DNA of 64,000 nt from Idiomarina sp. MD25a (GTDB lineage Bacteria > Pseudomonadota > Gammaproteobacteria > Enterobacterales > Alteromonadaceae). The notes under the pieces are model-generated. The model was not told the origin of the DNA. It saw only the letters and a list, made by a program, of their open reading frames with translations, and made no database searches. The DNA lies in assembly GCF_001870515.1 (NCBI RefSeq), contig NZ_MDGT01000003.1, positions 512,151 through 576,150 on the forward strand. Reading direction: 5' to 3'. Made by a program: the position numbers and the translations under genes. Of the stretch, positions 44,658 through 54,402 are shown piece by piece. The number at the start of each line of letters is the position of its first letter. Positions within the stretch are counted from its first letter, which is position 1.

Positions 44658-45749
44658 TTACTGAGCACGGGCAATGGCGAGCAGATCCTGCGCGTGTTGC
44701 TCGGCGTTGTATGTATCGTTGATCACAAAACGGTAATCGTATGCGTTTTTACTCTTTAAACATTGCTCTAAAGCCCGCAACCACTCCTTATCGTTATTTG
44801 CCAATATGAGTCCTTCATGTTTAAGTCGCTGCATATCCGGGATCGGCGAAGCAATAATCGGTCGCTGATAGAACCCCGCTTCGATGGCTTTTAAAGCTGA
44901 TTTACAGTCGTTAAATACCGAGTGCTCTAATGGAGCAATATGCACATGACCATCGTTCACTACGTCTGCATATTCAGTGAATGGCCGTTTCGGCTCAAAC
45001 ACGAGTTGCTTTGGCTCGCAATCTAATTGTTCGCGAATACGTTGCTCGTCGATCACGCCTGTTATCTTGAGTTTAGCATTGGGATGCTGACTCAAAAACT
45101 CACTGAGTGGTTTGTAGACTTGTGCAAAGTCGCGGTCGTGACTGCGTGTGCCCGGTAGGTATTTAATGATAAACTCTTTTGGGCTAGGCGCATTCACCTG
45201 TGCATGGTCGCGGTGCCAAGACAGATGAGGTGAGTTTGGTAGCAAGTGAACGTTGGCGCCCTCCACCCGTTGTTGCATGGCTTCGAGTAAAGGTTGAGTC
45301 GATACTGTAAAGGCATCGAAGCGACTTAAGATTTTGTCATGCGCAGCAAAATTTTTTTGCGTTTGTTTTAGGCTGACTAAACCATTAACGTAGCCGGGGC
45401 TGAATTGTGCGAAATCGGGTGAAAACACTAAGTCATCGAAATCGGCTATAAGAACGCTACGCTGCTTTCTTAAACGACGCAGAATACGGCTCATATGCCA
45501 ACGGGTACGCCAATCACGGATATGGGGTCGATGAAACACGACCCTATCAAACCGTTTATGGGTACTCATAAAATCGTGTGCGTGAATTAAGGTTACGTCG
45601 TGACCTTGCGCCTCAAGCGCTAACGCCGGATTTTCGCATCGATAAATAAATGCAGGATCCTGCAGCATTTTATCTTTGGCTTTGTTGCCGGCAACAAATG
45701 CAATGGTTTGGGCGCTTTTCGACGATGACAAAACAATATCCTCAAGCAT
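44658..45749 (-). CDS. GT4-like glycosyltransferase
   Basis: A 363-residue GT-B-like protein. AFVAGNKAKDKMLQDPAFIYR begins the N-domain and LIADFDDLVFSPDFAQFSPGY is a recurring block in this group. IIKYLPGTRSHDRDFAQVY and HIAPLEHSVFNDCKSALKAIEAG with PIIASPIP form the nucleotide-sugar-binding C-domain. First gene of the reverse-strand block, starting 49 bases from the divergent kpsC. No clear ribosome binding site precedes its ATG. Donor unknown. Confidence 0.78.
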   Translation of the reverse strand: MLEDIVLSSSKSAQTIAFVAGNKAKDKMLQDPAFIYRCENPALALEAQGHDVTLIHAHDFMSTHKRFDRVVFHRPHIRDWRTRWHMSRILRRLRKQRSVLIADFDDLVFSPDFAQFSPGYVNGLVSLKQTQKNFAAHDKILSRFDAFTVSTQPLLEAMQQRVEGANVHLLPNSPHLSWHRDHAQVNAPSPKEFIIKYLPGTRSHDRDFAQVYKPLSEFLSQHPNAKLKITGVIDEQRIREQLDCEPKQLVFEPKRPFTEYADVVNDGHVHIAPLEHSVFNDCKSALKAIEAGFYQRPIIASPIPDMQRLKHEGLILANNDKEWLRALEQCLKSKNAYDYRFVINDTYNAEQHAQDLLAIARAQ

Positions 45750-45798
45750 GAGTGAATCTGGTATTTTGATGATCTCGTTAACAAAAGGGAAGTAAAGT

Positions 45799-47793
45799 TT
45801 GGAATCTCCTCTATCTTCGGTGAAATATTACACAAGTTCCCGCGTACTCAAAAATACGCCGTACTTAACCGACATGCTCAACGCGCGTGTCGAGTATAAA
45901 TCACCGAGACGACCTCACTTTACAAAAAAACACGCAGAGGGGGTATTAGCGTGGGGCTACAAAGCTTCCGCAATCAAGGCCCAGAGGCTGGCACAGCAAA
46001 TGAAGCTGCCTGTTGTGCGGCTAGAAGATGCGTTTTTACGTTCTGTTAAACTGGGGTTTGAGTCTTCACCATTGGGTATCGTGATCGATCGCGGAGGGAT
46101 GTATTATGATCCTGCGTCGCCATCGGACCTATTTAAGCTGATTCCTGAATCGTTAAATGATCAACAAACAGCGCGTGCTGAGGCGCTTATCATACAATGG
46201 CGCGACGCACGAGTGTCTAAGTATAACCATTGCCGTCCGCTCGAGATTGATTATTCAGGACCTTATGTGTTGGTGGTCGATCAGACGTTTGGTGATGCAT
46301 CGATAACGCGAGGCGCCGCTGATCCTGAGCGCTTTAAGGTGATGTTGCAAGATGCGAAAGCACGCTATCCAAACCATAAGGTGGTTATCAAGACCCACCC
46401 GGATGTGCTCGCGGGCACTAAGCAAGGGCACTTTGACCCGGATAACCTAAAAGATGACTCGCAAGTCATATTAGAAGGTCGCTCTATTCATCCGCCGGAT
46501 TTATTAGCGGGTGCTGAGGCGGTATTTTGTGTCACCTCGCAGATGGGCTTTGAAGGGTTGTTGTGGGGTAAGCCGGTTTATACCTACGGTATGCCGTTTT
46601 ATGCAGGTTGGGGACTCACGCACGACTATCTTAAGTCACCTGAATCACGTTGCGTTGCCTCACTCGTACAGTTGGTTCATGCGGCATTGGTGCGGTACGC
46701 TCGTTATTGGCATCCTGAACGTCAACAGTGTTGTGAAATAGAGTCGTTGATTGATTGGATAGCTAAACAACGCGAGTATCGTTCTGCCTTTCCTCCACAA
46801 CTTACTGCGGAGCGTTTTCCTCGTTGGAAAAAGCCATTTATCGAACAGTATCTAGATGGCACCGATCTCACCTTTTTGCCGCGTCATGTTGCGCCGCCGA
46901 AGGATACGCTTTATGTGGGGTGGGGTCGCAAAGACCATACGCCGCGTATTTCCGTGGAAGATGGTTTTATTCGCTCGGTGGGGTTGGGCGCTGATTTAAC
47001 GGCACCTAAATCTTGGGTGATTGATGATTTGGGTATGTACTACGATGCCACTCGTCCTTCTCGTTTAGAGCAGATTCTTGAACATGCGACGTTTAGTGAG
47101 CACGAGCTAGCGCGTGCGCGGACAGTGCAACAACGCTTGGTCAACGAGCAAGTTAGTAAGTACAACATCGGCAATGACGCGTGGCAGCGACCTGACGGGG
47201 TCGAGCACATCATTTTGGTGCCAGGGCAAGTTGAGTCGGACGCATCGATACAGTTCGGGTCACCGCATTTAAAAGCCAATATTGAGCTACTTGAGGCGGT
47301 GAGAGAACGCAATCCTGAAGCTTATTTGGTTTATAAGCCACACCCTGATGTCGTCGCCGGATTGCGTAAAGCTGACCAAGCCCAACAGCGTCTTTATGCA
47401 CTCTGCGATGCGGTGATATTAAACGACAACATGGCGACATTGTTAGGTAAGGTCGATGAAGTGCATACCATGACCTCGTTAACCGGTTTTGAGGCGCTAC
47501 TACGGGGAATCCCTGTTACCTGTTATGGCCAGCCGTTTTATTCGGGCTGGGGACTCACCACCGACATCGACCCCAATGCACGACGCAACCAGAAGCGGTC
47601 GTTAGCCGAACTCGTTGCTGCGACGTTAATTCGTTATCCGCGTTACTTGAGTCGCAAAAGTGGCGCATTGTGTGAAGTGGAGCAAGCGCTTGATGAGATT
47701 GCTGAAGAGCGTGCCTGGGCGAGCGAAGCGAGTGCACTTAAGCTGTGGCGAACAAGACTAAAACGGGTGCTTTTGCGGTTTAAGCGTTTTTAA
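45799..47793 (+). CDS. kpsC: Capsule beta-Kdo transferase KpsC (two modules)
   Basis: A 664-residue retaining Kdo transferase with two tandem modules that builds the beta-Kdo linker on phosphatidylglycerol for group 2 capsules. Module 1 (about 25-330) has VRLEDAFLRSVKLG, VSKYNHCRP, VVIKTHPDVLAG and YGMPFYAGWGLT. Module 2 (about 350-640) has VEDGFIRSVGLG, VSKYNIGN, VYKPHPDVVAGLR and YGQPFYSGWGLT. The start is TTG, eight bases after an AAGGGA site. A partner KpsS is not in the window. Module 2 closely matches the single-module protein at 3812. Confidence 0.95.
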   Translation: MESPLSSVKYYTSSRVLKNTPYLTDMLNARVEYKSPRRPHFTKKHAEGVLAWGYKASAIKAQRLAQQMKLPVVRLEDAFLRSVKLGFESSPLGIVIDRGGMYYDPASPSDLFKLIPESLNDQQTARAEALIIQWRDARVSKYNHCRPLEIDYSGPYVLVVDQTFGDASITRGAADPERFKVMLQDAKARYPNHKVVIKTHPDVLAGTKQGHFDPDNLKDDSQVILEGRSIHPPDLLAGAEAVFCVTSQMGFEGLLWGKPVYTYGMPFYAGWGLTHDYLKSPESRCVASLVQLVHAALVRYARYWHPERQQCCEIESLIDWIAKQREYRSAFPPQLTAERFPRWKKPFIEQYLDGTDLTFLPRHVAPPKDTLYVGWGRKDHTPRISVEDGFIRSVGLGADLTAPKSWVIDDLGMYYDATRPSRLEQILEHATFSEHELARARTVQQRLVNEQVSKYNIGNDAWQRPDGVEHIILVPGQVESDASIQFGSPHLKANIELLEAVRERNPEAYLVYKPHPDVVAGLRKADQAQQRLYALCDAVILNDNMATLLGKVDEVHTMTSLTGFEALLRGIPVTCYGQPFYSGWGLTTDIDPNARRNQKRSLAELVAATLIRYPRYLSRKSGALCEVEQALDEIAEERAWASEASALKLWRTRLKRVLLRFKRF

Positions 47794-48111
47794 ATAGCGA
47801 ATATAGTATAATGATCATAATTAAAGGTTATTGAATGATAGTTATGACTATTGCATAGTGATATGCTACGCCAATATGGACAACGCTTATAGCATAAAAA
47901 CCACATTTAACCGTGGACATATTAAGCAATAACAAATTTTACAACTTGATTGCAGCGACTTTAATGGAATATCCGCTATAATTGAGTAATAATTCCAACG
48001 TGTAACGCTGTGTTTAAAACACACCCAGCAACAAAACAAAAACGAAAATTAATAATTCATCATGTTGCGCTGATTGAGTTACACAACGGGCAGTTTTAGC
48101 AAGGATTTTGA
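47794..48111 (+). other. 318-base intergenic region before the precursor operon
   Basis: A/T-rich gap between kpsC and the wecA-like gene with no credible coding frame. Two TATAAT hexamers occur (47807-47812 and 47977-47982) but neither has a convincing -35 partner at the right distance. No JUMPstart/ops element and no clear terminator hairpin were seen. The region most likely carries the promoter for wecA-ugd-galE-pgi-cysC-cysQ. Confidence 0.45.
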
Positions 48112-49173
48112 ATGATCATCGAGCATTGGCTCTCGTTGCCAGTTTGTTTTATTGTAACGGCACTTGCCATTAAGCATTTTAGACATCGCGCACGCATTTG
48201 GGGGCTGGTTGACCACCCGAATGAGCGAAAACTCCATACCGATAAAACGCCGCTTGTCGGCGGTCTTGCGATCTTTTTAGGGCTGTTGTTCGCCTTTGGC
48301 GTATGGGCACCCGAGCATGCGACTTTCCGCTTCTTTATTTTGGCGGCGAGTTTGGTGGTCGCAGTGGGGATTGTCGACGACCGCTATGATATCAGCATAC
48401 GCATGCGCCTATTGGGACAGGTGCTTGCCGCCACACTGATTGTGATATCCGGTGATGCGCGGATTGACTCGCTTGGCAACCTGTTGGGTAATGGCGAGAT
48501 TCTGTTAGGGCCATTGGCAGGCGGTTTTACAGTGTTTGCCGTGGTGGGCGTTATGAACGCATTTAACATGGTAGACGGTATTGATGGACTGCTCGGTTCG
48601 CTGGTACTGGTTGCAGTAGCCGCGTTTGCGGCGTTGTGCTTATTCGTTGGCAATAGTACGTTATTTTTTGTCAGCGCGTTGATATTTGCCGCTTTAATTC
48701 CTTATCTGTATGCCAACATGAAACCTGAGGGTCATACCTGCAAGGTCTTTATGGGGGATGCCGGGTCGATGTTGCTCGGTTTTACTGTTTCTTGGTTGTT
48801 TATTATGGGCTCACAGCCTTCAGGACCCTTGCCGCAAGTGATGGAGCCGATTACTGCACTGTTTTTTGTCGCAGTGCCATTTTGGGATTTACAAACGGTG
48901 GTTGCGCGACGCTTAAAACAAAAACGTAATCCGTTTAGAGCAGACCGTCAGCATATTCACCATCTTTATGAAAAGGCGGGTTACTCTAAACGAACTACAC
49001 TCATATCGTTACTTGTAATAGGTGTGTTGATTGCAGGTATCGGTATTTTCATGCAACTATTGGCTGTTTCAGAGCCCATCAGACTGATGGTGTTTGCCTT
49101 GATTGGGTGCGGCTTTGTCTACCTGACCAAGTTTTTAAAAGATCGAATGACTAAAGAAATAGAATCACAATAG
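48112..49173 (+). CDS. wecA: Undecaprenyl-phosphate sugar-1-phosphate transferase, WecA-like
   Basis: A 353-residue multi-pass inner-membrane enzyme that starts lipid-linked glycan synthesis by moving a sugar-1-phosphate (usually GlcNAc-1-P) onto undecaprenyl phosphate. VDDRYDI, NAFNMVDGIDGLLG, FMGDAGSMLLGF and RQHIHHLY are the invariant acidic and histidine motifs. About ten hydrophobic segments are visible. Group 2 capsules are not made on undecaprenyl phosphate, so this may serve an O-antigen or second glycan. It is the first gene of the precursor operon. Confidence 0.92.
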   Translation: MIIEHWLSLPVCFIVTALAIKHFRHRARIWGLVDHPNERKLHTDKTPLVGGLAIFLGLLFAFGVWAPEHATFRFFILAASLVVAVGIVDDRYDISIRMRLLGQVLAATLIVISGDARIDSLGNLLGNGEILLGPLAGGFTVFAVVGVMNAFNMVDGIDGLLGSLVLVAVAAFAALCLFVGNSTLFFVSALIFAALIPYLYANMKPEGHTCKVFMGDAGSMLLGFTVSWLFIMGSQPSGPLPQVMEPITALFFVAVPFWDLQTVVARRLKQKRNPFRADRQHIHHLYEKAGYSKRTTLISLLVIGVLIAGIGIFMQLLAVSEPIRLMVFALIGCGFVYLTKFLKDRMTKEIESQ

Positions 49174-49188
49174 GGACAGAGGGTTTTG

Positions 49189-50355
49189 ATGAAGATAGCG
49201 GTTGCCGGGACAGGCTATGTGGGTTTTTCAAATGCAGTACTATTAGCTAAACATCATCAAGTAACTGCAGTTGATATTGTGCAAGCTAAGGTAGACGCCA
49301 TTAATCAAGGTCGCTCACCGATTAAAGATCGCGATATCGATAAGTTTCGTGCACAGCATCAACTGGACTTAAGGGCGACAACCGATATACAAGAAGGATA
49401 CGCTGGCGCAGAGCTGGTGATTATCGCCACCCCAACAGATTACGACCTTGAGACTAACTATTTTAATACCCAGACGGTCGAGCAAGCCATTTCACAAGTG
49501 CGCAGTGTGAATCACGATGCACTGATTGTTATTAAGTCGACTATTCCGGTTGGCTTTACCAAAGCGCTGTGCGAGGAACTTGGCGATAGTCAGATTATCT
49601 TTTCACCGGAGTTTTTACGTGAAGGCCAAGCACTACACGATAACTTGTATCCGTCGCGTATCGTGGTAGGTGACCGTGGTCAAAACGGTGAACTGTTCGC
49701 CAACTTGATGAAAGAAGCGGCAGTGGTTGATGATATCCCTTGTTTGTTAACCGATTCCACCGAAGCGGAGGCGATAAAGCTATTTGCCAATACTTATTTG
49801 GCGATGCGTGTTGCGTACTTTAATGAGTTAGACACTTATGCGGCAAAGCATGGACTCAATACACGTCAAATTGTGGATGGCATCTCTTTAGATCCGCGTA
49901 TCGGCAATCACTACAACAATCCGTCCTTTGGTTATGGCGGTTATTGTTTGCCTAAAGATACTAAGCAATTATTGGCTAACTATAACGACATACCGCAAAC
50001 CATGATCAAAGCGATAGTCGAAGCTAATGATACGCGTAAGAATTTTATCGCTGATGATATTCTCGCACGCAACCCGCAGCATATCGGTATTTACCGCTTA
50101 GTCATGAAGTCAGGATCTGATAATTTTCGCGCATCTGCAATTCAGGGCGTGATTGAACGGTTGCTTGCCAAGGGCGCGCACGTCACTATCTTTGAGCCAG
50201 AATTTAACGGTGACAGGTTCTTAAACGCGCGGGTTGAAAAGAACTTTGAACGTTTTAAAGTTGATTGTGATTTGATTGTTTCGAATCGCCGCGAGCCGGT
50301 GCTGGAAGATTGCCTAGATAAAGTCTATAGCCGTGATTTATTCGGCTTGGACTAA
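49189..50355 (+). CDS. ugd: UDP-glucose 6-dehydrogenase
   Basis: Oxidises UDP-glucose to UDP-glucuronate. The NAD loop GTGYVG is at residues 7-12. The catalytic cysteine lies in GYGGYCLPKDT (C253), and STIPVGFT and FSPEFLREGQAL are family hallmarks. The 388-residue size matches the short bacterial Ugd type. ATG 49189 follows an AGAGG site; a TTG one codon earlier is possible. It implies an acidic hexuronate in the capsule, which fits the lyase-like lipoprotein at 29130. Confidence 0.96.
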   Translation: MKIAVAGTGYVGFSNAVLLAKHHQVTAVDIVQAKVDAINQGRSPIKDRDIDKFRAQHQLDLRATTDIQEGYAGAELVIIATPTDYDLETNYFNTQTVEQAISQVRSVNHDALIVIKSTIPVGFTKALCEELGDSQIIFSPEFLREGQALHDNLYPSRIVVGDRGQNGELFANLMKEAAVVDDIPCLLTDSTEAEAIKLFANTYLAMRVAYFNELDTYAAKHGLNTRQIVDGISLDPRIGNHYNNPSFGYGGYCLPKDTKQLLANYNDIPQTMIKAIVEANDTRKNFIADDILARNPQHIGIYRLVMKSGSDNFRASAIQGVIERLLAKGAHVTIFEPEFNGDRFLNARVEKNFERFKVDCDLIVSNRREPVLEDCLDKVYSRDLFGLD

Positions 50356-50378
50356 AAGAATTAATTAAGAGTAACGAC

Positions 50379-51443
50379 ATGAATGTATTAGTAACAGGCG
50401 CAGCGGGCTACATTGGGTCTCATACGTTGGTGGCACTGATTGAAGCCGGTCACCAGGTGGTTGCGCTGGATAACCTAGTGAATAGTAGCAAAGAGAGTAT
50501 CAAGCGGGTTGAGTACATTACCGGCGAAACGATTCCATTTTATGCTACCGATGTGCGCGACACCGCTCAGGTTACCGAAATATTAAAAACACACGCTATT
50601 GAATCGGTGATTCATTTCGCGGGCTTAAAAGCCGTGGGTGAGAGTGTAGAGCAACCAACTGCGTACTACTCGGCGAATGTTTACGGAAGTTTGAGCTTGG
50701 TTGAGGCGATGCAAGCGGCTGGCGTCACCAGTATTGTGTTCTCGTCCTCTGCGACGGTGTACGGCGAAGATGCACCTGTGCCGTATCAAGAATCAATGCC
50801 ACGCGGTCGCACCTCGAACCCGTATGGCACCAGCAAAGCCATGGTTGAGAAAATGCTCGAGGATATTCAGCATGCACATTCTGATTGGTCGGTTTCCCTG
50901 CTACGCTATTTTAATCCGATTGGTGCGCATCCCTCTGGCCTTATTGGTGAAGACCCGCAAGGTAAGCCTAATAATTTAATGCCATTTATTGCTCAGGTTG
51001 CGGTGGGACGCCGCGAACAGCTGTCAATTTTTGGTAATGATTACGATACCGAAGACGGTACCTGTGAGCGAGACTATCTGCACGTTGTCGATTTAGCCGA
51101 GGGGCACCGTAAAGCGTTGATTAACGCGAGTAAGCCGGGTGTGCATATTTATAACCTGGGCACGGGTGAGGGCACCTCGGTACTCTCCATGGTGTCGACT
51201 TTTGAGCGTGTTAATGGCGTGAGTATTCCGTATCATTTTGCACCCCGTCGTGCCGGTGATCTAGCGGCATTTTGGGCCGATGCAAGCAAAGCTGAGAAAG
51301 AGCTAAACTGGCGCACACAGTGTACGCTCGAAGATATGATGCGTGATACGTGGCGCTGGCAGAAAGGTTTTCCGAATGGTTATCGCACACCTATGGAAGG
51401 GCAACAGCAGGAACAAGAAGGAAGCAACCATGACGCAAATTAA
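50379..51443 (+). CDS. galE: UDP-glucose 4-epimerase
   Basis: Interconverts UDP-glucose and UDP-galactose. The loop TGAAGYIGSH includes G7, G10 and G13. SSSATVYGE and Y149-GTS-K153 form the catalytic region, and YFNPIGAHPSGLIGEDP is diagnostic of GalE. The length of 354 is slightly above the usual 338. The end overlaps pgi by 14 bases. Confidence 0.96.
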   Translation: MNVLVTGAAGYIGSHTLVALIEAGHQVVALDNLVNSSKESIKRVEYITGETIPFYATDVRDTAQVTEILKTHAIESVIHFAGLKAVGESVEQPTAYYSANVYGSLSLVEAMQAAGVTSIVFSSSATVYGEDAPVPYQESMPRGRTSNPYGTSKAMVEKMLEDIQHAHSDWSVSLLRYFNPIGAHPSGLIGEDPQGKPNNLMPFIAQVAVGRREQLSIFGNDYDTEDGTCERDYLHVVDLAEGHRKALINASKPGVHIYNLGTGEGTSVLSMVSTFERVNGVSIPYHFAPRRAGDLAAFWADASKAEKELNWRTQCTLEDMMRDTWRWQKGFPNGYRTPMEGQQQEQEGSNHDAN

Positions 51444-52911
51444 TGGAGCCGGTTTGACACTCGATGTAGCGTTTCAGCAAGAGCGTGTCAGCGCGGTTAT
51501 CGAGCAGGTTAAATTGCCCGAGCACTTTAACTCGTTGCGTGAGCAATTGATGCAAGGCACCTATATTAATCAAAGTGAGCAGCGTCAGGTTGTCCATTGT
51601 TTAGAGCGTGCGGAGAATGCCGAGGGTGAGCGCGCTGCTGGGCGTGAAAAGTTTAACCATATGGTGCATCAGCTGCGCGGTGGTGAATGGCGTGGTGCCA
51701 CCGGTAAGCGTATTACCGCTGTAGTCAATGTGGGTGTCGGTGGTTCGGACTTGGGCCCTAATATGGGTTCGTTTGCACTTAAAGAGTTCGATGATGGTCA
51801 CATCGAGGGTGAGCATGCGCTTGATGTGCACTTTGTGTCATCGATGGATGGCGGTCAGCTTTATGCGGTATTGCCTATTATTGACCCAGAGACCACGGTA
51901 TTTATCGTCGCTTCGAAAAGCTTTGGCACTATCGATACCTTTGCCAATATTAATACGGTGCGTGCTTGGGTAAAACAGCACTTTAACGAGCAAGCGTGGC
52001 TTGAACACCATGTGATTGGTGTGTCCTCTAATCAGCAGAAGATGCTGGATTACGGTATTCCGTTGACGCACCAACTACCCTTTGATGAGGGCGTGGGGGG
52101 CCGGTTCTCGTTGTGGTCGCCGATTGGTTTGAGTATCGCCTTGAGCTGTGGTCTTCATACGTTTGAACGCATGTTGGCGGGTGCTCGTGCAATGGATCAG
52201 CATTTTGCTGAAGCACCTGCCGATGAGAATATTCCGGTATTGATGGCGCTCTACGGCATCTATAACCGCGAACAACTGGGTATCAATAACCTGGCGATAT
52301 TGCCCTATGATGGTCGTTTGCGGATGTTACCGAATTACCTCCAGCAGCTTGATATGGAGAGTAACGGTAAGCAATCGACCGCAGACAATAGAGCCATTGA
52401 CTACCCGACTGGACCGATTATTTGGGGTGGTTTTGGACCCAATGGGCAGCACGCGTTTTTCCAACACTTGCATCAGGGTTTTGATCAGTTCGCTGCCGAT
52501 TTTGTCTTGGTACTGGAGCGGCAAGCGCCGGGGTTCTCTAACGAGGTGGCGGCTCAGTTGGCAGAGCAACAGCAACTTTCGGTGGCTAACTGCTTGGCGC
52601 ATCGTCAGTTAATGAAATTCGGCGATAAAAATAGCGATTCGCCACGCGATCATTATCCGGGCGGTCACCCTTCAAACTTGTTAATGATGCAACAACTGAC
52701 ACCTGAAACCTTCGGCGCTTTGATTGCCGCTTACGAGCATAAAGTATTTACTCAAGGTGTTTATTGGCAGCTCAACTCGTTTGACCAACCGGGGGTAGAA
52801 AAGGGTAAGAAGTGCGCCATTGACATCTTGGCGGCATTGAATTCCAATGATGCGCCTCAGTTCGATGCTTCAACTAACGATATTATTAAGAAGGCACGCA
52901 ATGGACACTAA
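51430..52911 (+). CDS. pgi: Glucose-6-phosphate isomerase
   Basis: Interconverts glucose-6-phosphate and fructose-6-phosphate, linking central metabolism to UDP-sugars. [40 protein letters not shown] and the C-terminal [11 protein letters not shown] match Pgi signatures. ATG 51430 gives a 493-residue protein, somewhat short but complete. A longer upstream frame is rejected because it lies inside galE. The 3' end overlaps cysC by 11 bases. Confidence 0.96.
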   Translation: MTQINGAGLTLDVAFQQERVSAVIEQVKLPEHFNSLREQLMQGTYINQSEQRQVVHCLERAENAEGERAAGREKFNHMVHQLRGGEWRGATGKRITAVVNVGVGGSDLGPNMGSFALKEFDDGHIEGEHALDVHFVSSMDGGQLYAVLPIIDPETTVFIVASKSFGTIDTFANINTVRAWVKQHFNEQAWLEHHVIGVSSNQQKMLDYGIPLTHQLPFDEGVGGRFSLWSPIGLSIALSCGLHTFERMLAGARAMDQHFAEAPADENIPVLMALYGIYNREQLGINNLAILPYDGRLRMLPNYLQQLDMESNGKQSTADNRAIDYPTGPIIWGGFGPNGQHAFFQHLHQGFDQFAADFVLVLERQAPGFSNEVAAQLAEQQQLSVANCLAHRQLMKFGDKNSDSPRDHYPGGHPSNLLMMQQLTPETFGALIAAYEHKVFTQGVYWQLNSFDQPGVEKGKKCAIDILAALNSNDAPQFDASTNDIIKKARNGH

Positions 52912-53500
52912 TATAGTTTGGCACCAAGCGGCCGTTTCGCACCAAGAGCGTTGCGAGCAAAAAGGGCATCAGCCCGCTATTTTATGGTTTACTGGATTAA
53001 GTGGCTCGGGTAAGTCGACCATCGCCAATGCCGTTGATCGCATGTTATTTGAGCGTGGTTGCCACACTTATTTATTGGATGGTGATAATGTCCGTCACGG
53101 TCTTAACAAAGACTTAGGCTTTGATGACGACTCGCGCGTCGAGAATATTCGCCGTATTACCGAGGTGGCTAATCTGTTCGCCGACGCTGGGCTTCTCGTC
53201 AGTACTGCGTTTATTTCACCGTTTGTAAGCGACCGCGAGCAGGCACGTGAGTTAGCCGGTGATCGGTTTATTGAGGTGTATGTCGATACACCGTTGGAGG
53301 TTTGCGAGCAACGCGATCCCAAAGGTTTGTATAAGAAAGCGCGGAAAGGGGAAATCCCCCATTTTACAGGGATCTCGTCGCCTTATGAGGCGCCTGAGTC
53401 GCCCGAAGTCCACCTAAAAACCGCTGAGGTAGTCATCGAAGCCGCTGCTCAGCAAGTGGTTGATTATCTTATCGCTAACGGTTTTATACCCCATCAATAA
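52901..53500 (+). CDS. cysC: Adenylylsulfate kinase
   Basis: Phosphorylates APS to PAPS, the donor for the sulfotransferases and substrate of CysH. Walker [10 protein letters not shown] is at residues 32-40. [28 protein letters not shown] and [18 protein letters not shown] are CysC blocks. ATG 52901 gives the normal 199-residue size; an earlier frame start at 52847 lies inside pgi. It sits in the sugar-precursor operon, not next to cysDN. Confidence 0.97.
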   Translation: MDTNIVWHQAAVSHQERCEQKGHQPAILWFTGLSGSGKSTIANAVDRMLFERGCHTYLLDGDNVRHGLNKDLGFDDDSRVENIRRITEVANLFADAGLLVSTAFISPFVSDREQARELAGDRFIEVYVDTPLEVCEQRDPKGLYKKARKGEIPHFTGISSPYEAPESPEVHLKTAEVVIEAAAQQVVDYLIANGFIPHQ

Positions 53501-53515
53501 CTAGCAAGGGTTGTT

Positions 53516-54262
53516 ATGTTCAAGAAAGATTTACTGACTATCGCGCGTGATGCAGGTGCTGCAATCATGGATATTTATCAAAACGATGATTTTGGTGTCG
53601 AGGCGAAGAGCGACGATAGCCCACTCACTAAGGCTGATTTGGCGGCTCATAAGGTGATTGTGAATGGTTTGAATGACCTCGAACATACGTACCCAATTAT
53701 TTCCGAAGAAAGCTGCGAAATTTCGTGGACACAACGTAAGAACTGGCACCGCTATTGGTTAGTTGATCCGTTAGACGGTACGAAAGAATTTATTAAACGT
53801 AACGGCGAGTTCACCGTTAATATCGCATTGATCGAGCATGGTGAGCCTATTATCGGAGTCGTTTATGCACCGGCTAAAGATGATATGTATTACGGTGAAC
53901 GTGACTGTGGGGCTGAGTTGAATGGTGAAGCAATCTCGGTCGCTCAGGAACAACCCGATACGTTACGTGTTGTCGGTTCACGTTCACATCCTTCTGAAGA
54001 AACGATTGCTTGGTTAGAGCAACAAGGTAAGCCGTATGAGTTGGTACCGATGGGCAGCTCTTTGAAGATCTGTTTAGTTGCGCAAGGCGAGGCGGATGTC
54101 TATCCACGTTTAGGTCCAACCAGCGAATGGGACACCGGTGCCGCCCATGCAGTACTTAATGCTGCAGGTGGAATTGTTACCGAAATTGACGGTAGTCCGC
54201 TCAAATACAATCAGAAAGAATCGTTCTTGAATCCGTATTTTATCGCTAAATCAGCAAGTTAA
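53516..54262 (+). CDS. cysQ: 3'(2'),5'-bisphosphate nucleotidase
   Basis: Hydrolyses PAP, the by-product of sulfotransferases and of PAPS reductase, to AMP. The metal-binding motif WLVDPLDGTKEFI and the later WDTGAAHAVLNAAGG place it in the inositol-monophosphatase fold. Length is 248. It follows cysC by 15 bases. In a cell running four sulfotransferases, PAP removal should matter, which explains the pairing. Confidence 0.95.
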   Translation: MFKKDLLTIARDAGAAIMDIYQNDDFGVEAKSDDSPLTKADLAAHKVIVNGLNDLEHTYPIISEESCEISWTQRKNWHRYWLVDPLDGTKEFIKRNGEFTVNIALIEHGEPIIGVVYAPAKDDMYYGERDCGAELNGEAISVAQEQPDTLRVVGSRSHPSEETIAWLEQQGKPYELVPMGSSLKICLVAQGEADVYPRLGPTSEWDTGAAHAVLNAAGGIVTEIDGSPLKYNQKESFLNPYFIAKSAS

Positions 54263-54310
54263 GCGAGTTGCTTCAAGTTGATGAGTAATTGTTAATATGA
54301 AGTTTACAAA

Positions 54311-54340
54311 CTGTTACATTTTGTTGGAATTTCCTGTTAC
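54311..54340 (+). promoter_or_regulatory. CTGTTAC direct repeat upstream of protease gene
   Basis: CTGTTAC occurs at 54311-54317 and again at 54334-54340, a 23-base period, 63 bases or more before the protease ATG. This is about two helical turns, so a dimeric regulator could bind. Each copy resembles a PhoB half-site loosely (CTGTCAT). The evidence is weak. Confidence 0.25.
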
Positions 54341-54402
54341 TAAAAATTAACAATTTCATGTAGCATTGGGTGTCTGGGTAAAAACATAACAATGAGGCTC
54401 CC

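Noticed and set aside
47794-48111. JUMPstart/ops element for RfaH control
   Set aside because: No GGCGGTAG-like core was found here. Such an element could lie before the window, upstream of the first export gene.
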